Origin: Salinispora cortesiana
GTDB taxonomy: Bacteria > Actinomycetota > Actinomycetes > Mycobacteriales > Micromonosporaceae
Direction of reading: 5' to 3'
Length of the DNA: 64,000 nucleotides
NCBI RefSeq assembly: GCF_000484695.1
Contig: NZ_AXVR01000021.1
Span: 1-64,000, forward strand
Positions 15,898-23,749 of this stretch are shown here, piece by piece; positions within the stretch are counted from its first letter, which is position 1, and each line of letters opens with the position of its first letter. The translations under genes were made by a program, and so were the position numbers. A model generated the notes under the pieces. The model ran no database searches. It worked only from the letters and a program-made list of their open reading frames with translations, and was not told the DNA's origin.

Positions 15898-17562
15898 CTA
15901 CTTGACGGCCACGGTGGTCTCCACCGTGGCCTGGTCGATCTCAGACGTGCGGACGGTCACCCGCAGCTGCCAATCCCCGGACGCGGGCAGGTTGATCTCA
16001 CCGGTCGCGTGGTTGTCGGTCAGTGGCAGCAACGGCACCTCGATCGGTTCGATTCCCGCCGCCGGCAGCGCGACGGTGGCCCGCCACTCCGCCACCGGCT
16101 GGGGTCGGTTGTCCGGGGTGTAGGCGTAGAAGTGGACCGAGTTGTTGCCGCGCTTGGCCGGGTCCACCTCGACCTGCAACGAGTACAACGAGCTGGTCAG
16201 GGTCGTCGAGAAGTAGCCGCTGTTGGACTGGGCGATGTCCGCGACCGCGGTCCGCGCCGGAGTGGTCTGGACCAGCGCCGCCGCCAGCCCAAGCAGCACG
16301 GCGGTGATCGCCAGCTCGATCATGATCGCCCGCCGCACCGGCGCCGGCCGCTCGGCCGCCGTGCGCCGACGCACCAGTGTCCGGGAGTACGCGGCCACCG
16401 CGACCACCAGAACGAAGAGCCCGATCTTGCCAAGCAACAGTCGACCGTACGGGGTGTCGACGAGGGCCGCGAAGGAGGCGACCTCGATCAGCGCCTGTAC
16501 GACCCCGGCGACGAGCAGCGCGGAGACGGAGAGCGCCGCCCAGCGGGACCAGATCGGCAGAATCGCGGCCAGCTCCCCCTCGTCGGCCCGGCGCAGCAGG
16601 AAACCGACGAGCATCACCAGCCCGCCGAGCCAGACCGCCATGCCGCCCAGATGCACCGCGTCCACCACGACCGAGACCACCGGGGCCGGGGAGACCGCCG
16701 GATGCCCGGACAGGGGCCAGGTCAGCAGGGCCGCACCGCCGAGGACACCCAGGATCACCAGGTCGGTTCGGCCGACCGGGCCAGCCAACACCGGCCGAAG
16801 CACGAACGCCGCCGCCGCGAGGAGGCCCAGCCGGACCAGATGCGCGGTGCCGAAGGCGCTACCCAGCACCGTACTCAGGCCCGCACCGGTGACGTCGAAG
16901 ACGCCGCCGCCGTTGGTGTAGGGGATCTGGAGCCAGCCCGTCGCCAGGGTGGCGAACGCCAGCAGGCCCAGGCCGGTCCACGCCAGCCGGGCCGGGCCGC
17001 GACGGGACAGCCGGCGGGGCCAGAGCAGGGCGAGGACCAGCACCGGGCCGACCAGGAGCAGCAAGCCGACGTAGCCGAGATACTTGCCGACCTTGATTCC
17101 GACACTCACCACCGGGTCGGCGCGGCTGTCACTGCCGCTGTCGACCGGGGGTGTTGACGGGGCACCGACGGAGTAGGTGAAGGCACCGGAGACCGGATGG
17201 CTGTCGGCCGAGATCACCCGAAAGCTGACCAGGTAGGTGCCGCGGCCGGAGTTCGGGTCGACCGGAATCGCGACGACGGTACCGTCGAAGCTGGGCTCGC
17301 CCCGATCAGCTCGCGACCCGTCCGGCGCGATCACCCGGGTCTTGCCGGGCACCTTGCGGACCGACTCGCTGAAGGTGAGGACCACCTCGGTGGGTGCGTC
17401 CGGCACCACCGCCGACGAGGCCGGGCTGCTACTCACCAGCACCGCGTGGGCGCTGGCCGGGCCGGCCGGGGCGACCAGTAGGGCAACGAGGGCGATCAGG
17501 AGACCACCGACGGCGGTGAGCCGGGCGGTCCAGCGGCGGAGGACGACACTCATGCCGGTCAT
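15898..17562 (-). CDS. CopC-CopD fusion, copper import/resistance protein
   Basis: About 554 residues. A signal peptide ending PASAHAVLVSSSPAS exposes a mature N-terminal His, the CopC copper ligand. The CopC beta-barrel includes DSHPVSGAFTYSVG with a second His. A long linker leads to an eight-helix CopD membrane domain (GHPAVSPAPVVSVVVDAVHLGGMAVWLGGLVML). A C-terminal beta-rich extension follows (SLQVEVDPAKRGNNSVHFYAY...), resembling the YtkA-like part of YcnJ proteins. ATG 17562 or 17553 is the likely start; upstream in-frame codons show no signal. It is divergent from the MauE-DsbA pair across a palindromic site. Confidence 0.88.
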   Translation of the reverse strand: MTGMSVVLRRWTARLTAVGGLLIALVALLVAPAGPASAHAVLVSSSPASSAVVPDAPTEVVLTFSESVRKVPGKTRVIAPDGSRADRGEPSFDGTVVAIPVDPNSGRGTYLVSFRVISADSHPVSGAFTYSVGAPSTPPVDSGSDSRADPVVSVGIKVGKYLGYVGLLLLVGPVLVLALLWPRRLSRRGPARLAWTGLGLLAFATLATGWLQIPYTNGGGVFDVTGAGLSTVLGSAFGTAHLVRLGLLAAAAFVLRPVLAGPVGRTDLVILGVLGGAALLTWPLSGHPAVSPAPVVSVVVDAVHLGGMAVWLGGLVMLVGFLLRRADEGELAAILPIWSRWAALSVSALLVAGVVQALIEVASFAALVDTPYGRLLLGKIGLFVLVVAVAAYSRTLVRRRTAAERPAPVRRAIMIELAITAVLLGLAAALVQTTPARTAVADIAQSNSGYFSTTLTSSLYSLQVEVDPAKRGNNSVHFYAYTPDNRPQPVAEWRATVALPAAGIEPIEVPLLPLTDNHATGEINLPASGDWQLRVTVRTSEIDQATVETTVAVK

Positions 17563-17697
17563 GCTCACCCAGAACGCTCCCTGATGCCCAACCGGACCTG
17601 GATCGGCGGGTGACCCGCGACCGGGCCGCCTCTCCCCGCTCATCAATGGGTAGTCGGATCGCGCCCCGGAAAAGTTCCCGACGTGGCAAACCCCATC

Positions 17698-17715
17698 TAG
17701 GGACAAAGGTCCCTA
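17698..17715. promoter_or_regulatory. DosR/DevR-like palindrome between copCD and the MauE-DsbA pair
   Basis: TAGGGACAAAGGTCCCTA is a perfect 7-4-7 inverted repeat with the core GGGAC-N4-GTCCC of the mycobacterial hypoxia/NO regulator DosR. Downstream on the plus strand, TAGCCT (17736-17741) could be a -10 box. A transcript starting near 17748 would place the palindrome centre at about -41.5, an activator position. The 21-codon ATG frame 17750-17815 could be a leader peptide. Confidence 0.55.
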
Positions 17716-17849
17716 CCGTCCCAGCTCGCTCCGCGTAGCCTGGACTGTCATGATCCCGCCCTCGCGCGACACCGCATCCGCTGGTCCCGCCGTTGGCGTG
17801 GCGTGGGTCCGTTGAGCGCGGGAACTTGCCGGGGGCGAGGAGCGACCAC

Positions 17850-18374
17850 ATGAGCGTGACCACATCGGGTAGCCGCTTTCTCCGCTGGCCGGTCGTCCGC
17901 CCCTGGATCGGCCTCGCCGTCCGACTCGGCCTGGCCGCGGTCTGGCTCCTCGCCGGCGCCGCCAAGGTCGGGGACCTCGCCGCCTCCGGCCGGGCGGTAA
18001 ACGCGTACCAAATCTTCCCGTACGACGTGTCGGCCGTGCTCGGCGCCGCGCTGCCTTTCCTCGAGCTGGCCCTCGGCGTACTCGTGCTGCTCGGGTTGGC
18101 GACCCGGCTGACCGCCGGGGTCTCCGTGGCGCTGCTGCTGGTCTTCATCGCCGGCATCATCTCGGCCTGGGCCCGCGGGTTGAACATCGACTGCGGCTGT
18201 TTCGGCATCGGCGGCGAGCTGGCCCCGGGGCAGGCCCCGAGCTACCTCCCGGAGATCCTCCGGGACCTGGGATTCCTGGCGTTGGCCGGGTTCCTGTTGA
18301 TCTGGCCCCGCACCCCGTTCTCGGTGGACGGCTGGTTGCTGGGCGAACGCGCAGTGGAGGACGAGGATGAGTAG
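17850..18374 (+). CDS. MauE/DoxX-like membrane protein
   Basis: 174 residues with about four to five membrane helices and a Cys pair in NIDCGCFGIGG. The pattern matches MauE-type proteins, thought to pass electrons or help disulfide formation, and DoxX relatives. ATG 17850 has GCGAGGAG just upstream; the longer frame from 17793 lacks this. It overlaps the next gene (thioredoxin-like) by 8 bases, so the two form a unit, plausibly a disulfide-exchange pair in which the membrane protein re-oxidises or reduces the DsbA-like partner. Confidence 0.8.
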   Translation: MSVTTSGSRFLRWPVVRPWIGLAVRLGLAAVWLLAGAAKVGDLAASGRAVNAYQIFPYDVSAVLGAALPFLELALGVLVLLGLATRLTAGVSVALLLVFIAGIISAWARGLNIDCGCFGIGGELAPGQAPSYLPEILRDLGFLALAGFLLIWPRTPFSVDGWLLGERAVEDEDE

Positions 18375-19083
18375 TCGGAAGGGCCGCAAGGATGCCGCCC
18401 GGATGGTCCGGGAGCAGCTGGCCCAGGAGCGGCGGCGCAAGCGGACGCTGTGGGTGTCGGTGACCGCCGTCTTCGTGCTGGTGATCGCCGGCTTCGTCGG
18501 CTGGGCCGTCTACTCCGAGCAGCGCGCCGGCGAGTTCACCCCGCCACCGGGTGCCAACGAGGCCGGCACGGGCATCGTGTACGGCTCCGGGCCGGTCACC
18601 ATCGACCTGTACGAGGACTACCTCTGCCCGGCCTGCAAGCAGTTCCAGGAGATCAGCGGCGAGACCGTTGACCAGCTCGCGGACGAGGGCAAGGCGCAGG
18701 TGGTCTTCCACCCGGTGGCGATCCTGGACAGTCGCTCCACCACCCAGTACTCGACCCGCTCCTCCGCCGCCGCGGGCTGCGCCTCGGCCGGCGGGAAGTT
18801 CCGCGAGTTCAGCGAGGCGCTCTTCGTGCAGCAGCCGGGCGAGGACGGCGCCCAGTTCAACAACGACGAGCTGATCGACATCGGAGTCGGCGTCGGGCTG
18901 GACCGGGACAGCTTCGGCTCCTGCGTCAAGGACGGCACCTATCTGTCCTGGACCAAGCACGTGACCGAGGAGTCCAGCCGGGCGAACGTCTCCGGCACGC
19001 CGACGGTCCTGGTCAACGGGGAGCCGGTCGCCGACTGGACGTCGCCGGAGAACATCCGGGCCGCGGTGGAGGCCGCCAGCTGA
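18367..19083 (+). CDS. DsbA-family thioredoxin-like membrane-anchored protein
   Basis: 238 residues: a charged cytoplasmic start, one anchor helix (TLWVSVTAVFVLVIAGFVGWAVY), then an extracellular thioredoxin fold. The active site is YLCPACKQF (CPAC), with the cis-Pro loop SGTPTVLVNG near the end. The catalytic part resembles actinobacterial DsbA-like oxidoreductases. It starts inside the MauE gene end, implying coupling. The short repeat TGATCC/GGATCA (19081-19098) overlaps both its stop and that of convergent cbiO. Confidence 0.87.
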   Translation: MSSRKGRKDAARMVREQLAQERRRKRTLWVSVTAVFVLVIAGFVGWAVYSEQRAGEFTPPPGANEAGTGIVYGSGPVTIDLYEDYLCPACKQFQEISGETVDQLADEGKAQVVFHPVAILDSRSTTQYSTRSSAAAGCASAGGKFREFSEALFVQQPGEDGAQFNNDELIDIGVGVGLDRDSFGSCVKDGTYLSWTKHVTEESSRANVSGTPTVLVNGEPVADWTSPENIRAAVEAAS

Positions 19084-19095
19084 TCCGTACCCGGA

Positions 19096-19848
19096 TCAGC
19101 GGGGCGTCGGACGGGGTGTGAATCCGTAGGGCAGTTCGAGGCGGTGCCGGGCGAGCAGCGCCTCGTCTGCCAGGATCTCCCCGGTGGGGCCGTCGGCGAC
19201 GAGCCGGCCGGCGTCCAGGATGACCGAGCGTTCGCACAGCTCCAACGCGTACGGCAGATCATGGGTGACCATCAGCAGGGTCACCGGCAGGGCCCGCAGG
19301 ATCTCGGCCAGTTCACGCCGGGCAGCCGGGTCGAGGTTGGACGACGGCTCGTCCAGCACCAGGATCTCCGGGTGCATGGCGAGCACCGTCGCCACCGCGA
19401 CCCGGCGGCGCTGCCCGAACGACAGGTGGTGCGGGGCGCGGTCCCGGTGCTCGCTCATCCCGACCGCGGTGAGCGCCTCGTCCACCCGGGTCGTCAGCTC
19501 GGCGCCGCGCAGCCCGAGGTTGGCCGGGCCGAACGCCACGTCCTCGGCGACGGTGGGCAGGAAGAGCTGGTCGTCCGGGTCCTGGAAGACGATGCCCACC
19601 CGCCGACGTACCTCGGCCAGGGTTGACCGGTCCGGGCGGACGGTCAACCCGCCGACGGTCACCCTCCCTGCGGTGGGGGTGAGGATGCCGTTGAGGTGCA
19701 GCACCAGGGTGGTCTTCCCGGCGCCGTTCGGCCCGAGCAGCGCCACCCGGTCGCCGCGGGGCACGGTCAGCTCCACGCCGCGCAGCGCCGCATGCCCATC
19801 CGGGTAGGCGTAGTGCACGTCGTGCACGTCGAGGCTGGGAGGCGTCAT
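19096..19848 (-). CDS. cbiO: Cobalt ECF transporter ATPase
   Basis: ATP-binding subunit of the CbiMNQO energy-coupling-factor transporter. Walker A is LLGPNGAGKTTLV, the Q-loop is FQDPDDQLF (typical of ECF ATPases), the signature is HLSFGQRRRVAVA and Walker B is EILVLDEPSS. ATG 19848 (MTPPSLDV) lies 9 bases after GGAG; GTG 19857 is an alternative. It is the last gene of the cbiMNQO transcript, close behind cbiQ. Confidence 0.92.
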   Translation of the reverse strand: MTPPSLDVHDVHYAYPDGHAALRGVELTVPRGDRVALLGPNGAGKTTLVLHLNGILTPTAGRVTVGGLTVRPDRSTLAEVRRRVGIVFQDPDDQLFLPTVAEDVAFGPANLGLRGAELTTRVDEALTAVGMSEHRDRAPHHLSFGQRRRVAVATVLAMHPEILVLDEPSSNLDPAARRELAEILRALPVTLLMVTHDLPYALELCERSVILDAGRLVADGPTGEILADEALLARHRLELPYGFTPRPTPR

Positions 19849-19864
19849 CGGCTGCACGCTCCGA

Positions 19865-20635
19865 TCATGTCAGGACCAGGGCGGTGGCGGCGACGCCGGC
19901 CGCTACGGCGGGGACGGTCGAGGCGGCCAGCCACTGCCCGACGGTCGCCGCCTCCGCGCCCTGCCACACCTGGGGCATCCGCCCGGTGTAGCCACGGGAC
20001 AGCATCGCCAGGTACACCCGCTCGCCCCGCTCGTAGGCGCGCAGGAAAAGCGCCCCGACTCCGGTCGCGAAACCCCGCAGCTGCCACACGAAGCGCGGAT
20101 CGTCTCCCCGGGACAGGCGGGCCACCCGCATTCGCCGGGCCTCGCCGACCAGCACTTCCAGGTAGCGCAGCATGAAGGTGGCGATCTGGGTGAGCAGCTG
20201 CGGGCAGCGCAGCCGGTCCAACCCGATGATCAGGTCCCGGGTGGTGGTGGTCGCGGCCAGCAGCAACGACGCCAGGACACCCAGGGTGCCCTTGGCGAGG
20301 ATGTTCCACGCCCCGTACAGCCCGTCCACGGAGACCGACAGGCCGAGGAGTTCGGTCCGCTCGCCCGCGCCGAGGAACGGCAGGGCGAACGCGAACAGCA
20401 CGAACGGCAGCTCGATCAGCGACCGGCGCAGCAGCCAGCCGGGCCGGACCCGGGCCACCGCCGCGACCGCCACCACCAGCACGGCGTAGCCGCCGAAGGC
20501 CCAGAGCGCCTCCCGGGGGGTGGCGACCACGGCGAGGGTGAAGGCCACCATCGCCGCGATCTTCACCTCGGGGGGCAACCGGTGCACCGGCGAGTCGGAG
20601 CAGTGGTAGAGCAGCTGGGTGTGCCCGGCGCCCAC
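19865..20635 (-). CDS. cbiQ: Cobalt ECF transporter transmembrane subunit
   Basis: About 256 residues with several hydrophobic helices and the coupling region RRMRVARLSRG, and RAYERGERVYLAMLSRGYTGRMP near the end, as in the CbiQ T-component. GTG 20635 is preferred because GAGGAG stands 6 bases upstream and it begins just after cbiN; ATG 20689 would overlap cbiN by 44 bases. It passes ATP-driven movement from CbiO to CbiMN. Confidence 0.9.
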   Translation of the reverse strand: MGAGHTQLLYHCSDSPVHRLPPEVKIAAMVAFTLAVVATPREALWAFGGYAVLVVAVAAVARVRPGWLLRRSLIELPFVLFAFALPFLGAGERTELLGLSVSVDGLYGAWNILAKGTLGVLASLLLAATTTTRDLIIGLDRLRCPQLLTQIATFMLRYLEVLVGEARRMRVARLSRGDDPRFVWQLRGFATGVGALFLRAYERGERVYLAMLSRGYTGRMPQVWQGAEAATVGQWLAASTVPAVAAGVAATALVLT

Positions 20636-20645
20636 GGCCCGCTCC

Positions 20646-21038
20646 TCAGCCCACTCCGGCGGCGGAGGTCGACTGCGCCGCGTCCCCATCCCCGGTGGGC
20701 TGCTGCCCGGCCCGACGACGGACCAGCCAGAAGCCGCCCCCGGCCAGGGCGAAGGTCAGCAGCACGCCGACGACGCCGGAGAGCCCGGTGGCGAGGGCGT
20801 CGTCGGCGATGCCGGTGACGCCGTAGTCGGCCAGTGGGCCACCGATCTCGTGCTCCTGTTCCCGCTGCGCCGGACAGTCACCGCCGGTGACCGCGCCCTC
20901 CGCGTCAACGGTGCAGCCCTCCCGCAGCGCGGACTCCAACCCGTCCGGGTCGGCCGACGCGAAGCCGCTCACCACCCCGGCCAGCAGCAGGGAGACCAGC
21001 AGCCCGCTGGCGATGAAGCCCCAGGTCCGTTTCCTCAC
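20646..21038 (-). CDS. cbiN: Cobalt transporter CbiN-like (PDGLE domain) protein
   Basis: 130 residues with two membrane helices (FIASGLLVSLLLAGVVSGFAS and GVVGVLLTFALAGGGFWLV) and the motif SADPDGLESALRE that names the PDGLE domain. A Cys pair (GCTVDAEGAVTGGDC) lies in the external loop, and the C-terminus is low complexity. GTG 21038 overlaps the cbiM stop by 4 bases, so it is translationally coupled to cbiM. It is the small accessory membrane subunit needed by CbiM for metal uptake. Confidence 0.87.
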   Translation of the reverse strand: MRKRTWGFIASGLLVSLLLAGVVSGFASADPDGLESALREGCTVDAEGAVTGGDCPAQREQEHEIGGPLADYGVTGIADDALATGLSGVVGVLLTFALAGGGFWLVRRRAGQQPTGDGDAAQSTSAAGVG

Positions 21039-21736
21039 CGGGCACCTCCAACAGCCGGAATGGGGGTCGACGCGACCGGTCCACGGGCGCGCAGCGCATA
21101 CACAAGGTCGGGTCGGGTCTTCGCGACGGTCAGCACCGTCATCGCGGTGATCAGGCCCTCGCCGATGCCGATCAGCAGGTGTGTGCCGGCGATCGTGCCG
21201 GCCAGCCCGGCGATGTTGTCACCGAGATCGACGGCGCCACCGAGCTGGTACTGGAGGACGAAGCCCAGCGCCGCCGCCACGACGCTGACCAGCGCCGAGA
21301 CGAACGCCGTCACGGCGAGCCCGGCCGGCGTACGCGGCAGCACCCGCAGCAGCGCGACGATCAGCAGGTACGCGGCGGCGGTGCCGACGATCGCCAGGTT
21401 GGTAATGTTGAGACCGAGCATCGCCACGCCGCCGTCGCCGAAGACCAGCGCCTGCACGGTCAGCACGACGGCCACGCAGAGCGCGCCGACCCACGGCCCC
21501 ACCAGCAGTGCGGCGAGCGCACCACCGAGCAGGTGGCCGCTGACCCCGGCGGTGAAGATCGGAAAGTTAATCATCTGCACGGCGAAGATGAAGGCGGCGA
21601 CCAGGCCAGCCATCGGCGCCAGCCGATCGTCCAGGTGTTGCCGGCCGCGCTGGACGCAGAGCGCCATCGCCGCCAGCGCGATCACCGCGAAGATCGCGGC
21701 GACGGGACCGTTAATGATCCCGTTAGAGATATGCAT
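21035..21736 (-). CDS. cbiM: Cobalt transporter substrate-binding membrane subunit
   Basis: 233 residues beginning MHISNGIINGP. The N-terminal Met-His is essential for metal chelation in CbiM/NikM, which fixes the start at ATG 21736 (GGAGA ~12 bases upstream) rather than the longer frame. Further landmarks are QMINFPIFTAGVSGHLLGG and the helix ending IGEGLITA. The family binds Co(II) or Ni(II). The PDGLE-type CbiN neighbour favours cobalt, for vitamin B12, but nickel is possible. First gene of cbiMNQO. Confidence 0.92.
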   Translation of the reverse strand: MHISNGIINGPVAAIFAVIALAAMALCVQRGRQHLDDRLAPMAGLVAAFIFAVQMINFPIFTAGVSGHLLGGALAALLVGPWVGALCVAVVLTVQALVFGDGGVAMLGLNITNLAIVGTAAAYLLIVALLRVLPRTPAGLAVTAFVSALVSVVAAALGFVLQYQLGGAVDLGDNIAGLAGTIAGTHLLIGIGEGLITAMTVLTVAKTRPDLVYALRARGPVASTPIPAVGGAR

Positions 21737-21802
21737 CGCCAGGTTCTCCACGCGACCTCCCCACGTGTCCGGCGGGTCTGTCCACGCCACCGCAACAGGC
21801 TA

Positions 21803-21836
21803 TTAGGAGACCTAAGTTATTGCCAATCCTTGGCAA
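21803..21836. promoter_or_regulatory. Two adjacent palindromes upstream of cbiM
   Basis: TTAGGAGACCTAA (21803-21815) and TTGCCAATCCTTGGCAA (21820-21836) are both perfect inverted repeats lying 67-100 bases before the cbiM start. On the minus strand TTGGCA (21821-21826) could be a -35 box inside the second palindrome. A metal-sensing repressor site is likely. No cobalamin riboswitch was recognised here. Confidence 0.5.
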
Positions 21837-21979
21837 CAAGAGATGACGTCGATCACGTCGCCGCCGCTGCCAGGGCGAACAGGGTCGCGACCGGACACGC
21901 TCCTCGCCCGAGAACCGAGCGCCACGCCACCGAGTCACCAAAGCGAACCGGGGGCTGGCGCGACGGTAGGGTCGCAGCC

Positions 21980-22456
21980 ATGACCGCGCCTGCCCGCCTC
22001 TCCCCCGGCGACACCGCCCCCGACTTCACCCTCCCCACCGACAGCGGCGACCAACTCTCGCTGGCCGACCTCCGCGGCCGCAAGGTGCTGCTCTACGCCT
22101 ACCCGGCCGCGATGACCCCCGGCTGCACCAAGCAGGCCTGCGACTTCCGTGACTCCCTCGCCGCACTCCAGGCCGCCGGCTACGAGGTCGTCGGCATCTC
22201 CCCGGACAAACCGGAGAAGCTGGCCAAGTTCCGCGAGCGGGACGCCATCACGTTCCCGCTCGTCTCCGACACCGACCGGGCGGTGCTCGCTGCCTACGGG
22301 GCGTACGGCGAGAAGCAGTCATACGGCCGGACGGTCACCGGGGTCATCCGCTCGACCTTCGTCATCGACGCCGACGGGCGCATCGAGCGGGCGTTCTACA
22401 ACGTCCGGGCGACCGGCCACGTCGCCAAGATCCGTCGCGATCTCGGCCTGGACTGA
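21980..22456 (+). CDS. bcp: Bcp-type peroxiredoxin
   Basis: A 158-residue thiol peroxidase. PAAMTPGCTKQACDFRDS holds the peroxidatic Cys and, five residues on, the second Cys of the Bcp/PrxQ group. Downstream landmarks are VGISPDKPEKLAKF and FVIDADGRI. The usual Thr/Pro environment is present, although Ala-Ala-Met replaces the more common P(K)(D/A) context before TPGC. TAGGGT at 21967-21972 lies 7 bases before ATG with no SD, so translation is probably leaderless. It reduces hydroperoxides with thioredoxin. Confidence 0.92.
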   Translation: MTAPARLSPGDTAPDFTLPTDSGDQLSLADLRGRKVLLYAYPAAMTPGCTKQACDFRDSLAALQAAGYEVVGISPDKPEKLAKFRERDAITFPLVSDTDRAVLAAYGAYGEKQSYGRTVTGVIRSTFVIDADGRIERAFYNVRATGHVAKIRRDLGLD

Positions 22457-22569
22457 CGACGCCCGCCGGCCGCGCCCCCACGTCCCTGCCTGGCTATCGC
22501 CCGGCACGCCGAGCTGACCACCGGGCGGGGCGCGGGCCCGCCACCGGAGGCTCTAGACTCTTCCCGCAA

Positions 22570-22656
22570 GCGGGAGTGGCGTAATTGGCAGCCGCGCAGG
22601 TCTTAGGAGCCTGTGTCCGAGAGGACGTGGGGGTTCGAGTCCCCCCTCCCGCACCA
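22570..22656 (+). tRNA. tRNA-Leu (anticodon TAG)
   Basis: Acceptor GCGGGAG/CTCCCGC, D-arm with TAATTGGCA, anticodon arm CAGGT-CTTAGGA-GCCTG, a long variable arm (TGTCCGAGAGGACGTG) typical of tRNA-Leu, T-arm GGGTTCGAGTCCC, and encoded CCA. A TAGACT -10 box lies at 22554-22559. Confidence 0.96.
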
Positions 22657-22657
22657 C

Positions 22658-23074
22658 TCAGAGGGTCTCCACCAGCCGGAACCGCTCCAGCACGGCCAGT
22701 GTGTCGTCGTCCACGGTGAAATCCGGATCACCGATCCATCCGCGGTAGTCCGCCCCGTGCCAGTACTTCTCGTGCCCCGCTCGCCAGGCGGCGACCGAGT
22801 CGTCCCCCTCGCCCTCGTCCCGGGCGTGGTCCAGGTCCACGTCGCCGAGCCGGCTGACCCGCACCTCGGTCAGCTCGATCACGGCCACCGGACGGCCAGC
22901 AGAATCGATCACCGCCGCCCGGGTGCCCGCGACCGGCAGCGCCTCCCCTTCGATCTCGTAGTCCTGGCGCAGGCCGGTCGTGGTGGTCTTGGTCCCCGCG
23001 AGCACCAGGGCGACCAGCTTGTCCCGCAACGGGCCGGGGAAGGCGAACTCGAACGGTGGCAGCTCTGCGATCAT
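22658..23074 (-). CDS. ASCH-domain protein
   Basis: 138 residues with the ASCH fold pattern: FAFPGPLRDKLVALVLAGTKTTTTGLRQDYE at the N-terminus, VIDSAGRPVAVIELTEVRV in the middle and WRAGHEKYW. These small RNA-binding-like or amidohydrolase-like proteins are of uncertain role. The stop lies one base from the tRNA-Leu end, so the two transcripts converge. TAGGGT (23081-23086) is 6 bases from the ATG: leaderless. Confidence 0.8.
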   Translation of the reverse strand: MIAELPPFEFAFPGPLRDKLVALVLAGTKTTTTGLRQDYEIEGEALPVAGTRAAVIDSAGRPVAVIELTEVRVSRLGDVDLDHARDEGEGDDSVAAWRAGHEKYWHGADYRGWIGDPDFTVDDDTLAVLERFRLVETL

Positions 23075-23148
23075 GGCGGGACCCTAACCTGATTCGCCCC
23101 GTCGGGCTCATCACTTTCTCCGGCGACGGCCCGACCCGACCGGTCAGG

Positions 23149-23691
23149 ATGAGCAGCGTGGCCCTCCGGTTCGTGCTCGACCCCGACCTGACGCCCGAGC
23201 TCCGCGCGGAGATCATCGCGCTCTGGGTTGACGTCACCAACGCCGGTGGTGCGGTGGGCTTCGTCGCGCCGGTCACCGCCGCCGAGGTGCGGACCATCGC
23301 CGACCCGACCCTCGCGGCGATCGCCGACGGTCCGGATCGGCTGCTCCTCGGCTACGCCGGCGACCGGCTCGCCGCGATGGCGATCTTCATCGACAACCGG
23401 TTTCACCTGAAGACCCACTATCGGGTCCTGACCCGGGTCATGGTCCACCCGGGCTGTCAGGGCGAGGGCTACGGCCTGGAGCTGATGCGCGCGGCGGAAC
23501 GGATCGGCCGCCGGTGGGGGCTCGCCGCGCTCCAGATCACCGTCCGGGACGGGTTGGGGCTGGACCGCTTCTACCGGCACCTCGGCTACCGCGAGGTGGG
23601 GCGGTTGCCGGGCGCGCTGCGGGTGGCGGCGGGAGATGACCGGGACGAGCTCCACATGTGGCTCGATCTGAGCACCGACCGGCCGGGGTGA
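23149..23691 (+). CDS. GNAT-family N-acetyltransferase
   Basis: About 180 residues with the GNAT acetyl-CoA motif VMVHPGCQGEGYGLELMRAAE and the C-terminal DRFYRHLGYREVGRLPG. The substrate is unknown. ATG 23149 or GTG 23158 could be the start; the latter lies 7 bases after CAGGAT, fitting the leaderless pattern seen elsewhere here. Divergent from the ASCH gene. Confidence 0.82.
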   Translation: MSSVALRFVLDPDLTPELRAEIIALWVDVTNAGGAVGFVAPVTAAEVRTIADPTLAAIADGPDRLLLGYAGDRLAAMAIFIDNRFHLKTHYRVLTRVMVHPGCQGEGYGLELMRAAERIGRRWGLAALQITVRDGLGLDRFYRHLGYREVGRLPGALRVAAGDDRDELHMWLDLSTDRPG

Positions 23692-23749
23692 TGAACGAAC
23701 TCCCGGGGGGTGAGCCGCGGGTCGGATGATCAGCGGCGCCCCGGGACGA

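Noticed and set aside
14283..15905. Plus-strand 540-codon open frame
   Set aside because: It is a Ser/Pro/Arg-rich shadow lying opposite the 14378 and ycnI genes, which have real domains.
21737..21979. Cobalamin riboswitch before cbiM
   Set aside because: No B12-box-like sequence or the expected long structured leader was recognised; only two palindromes.
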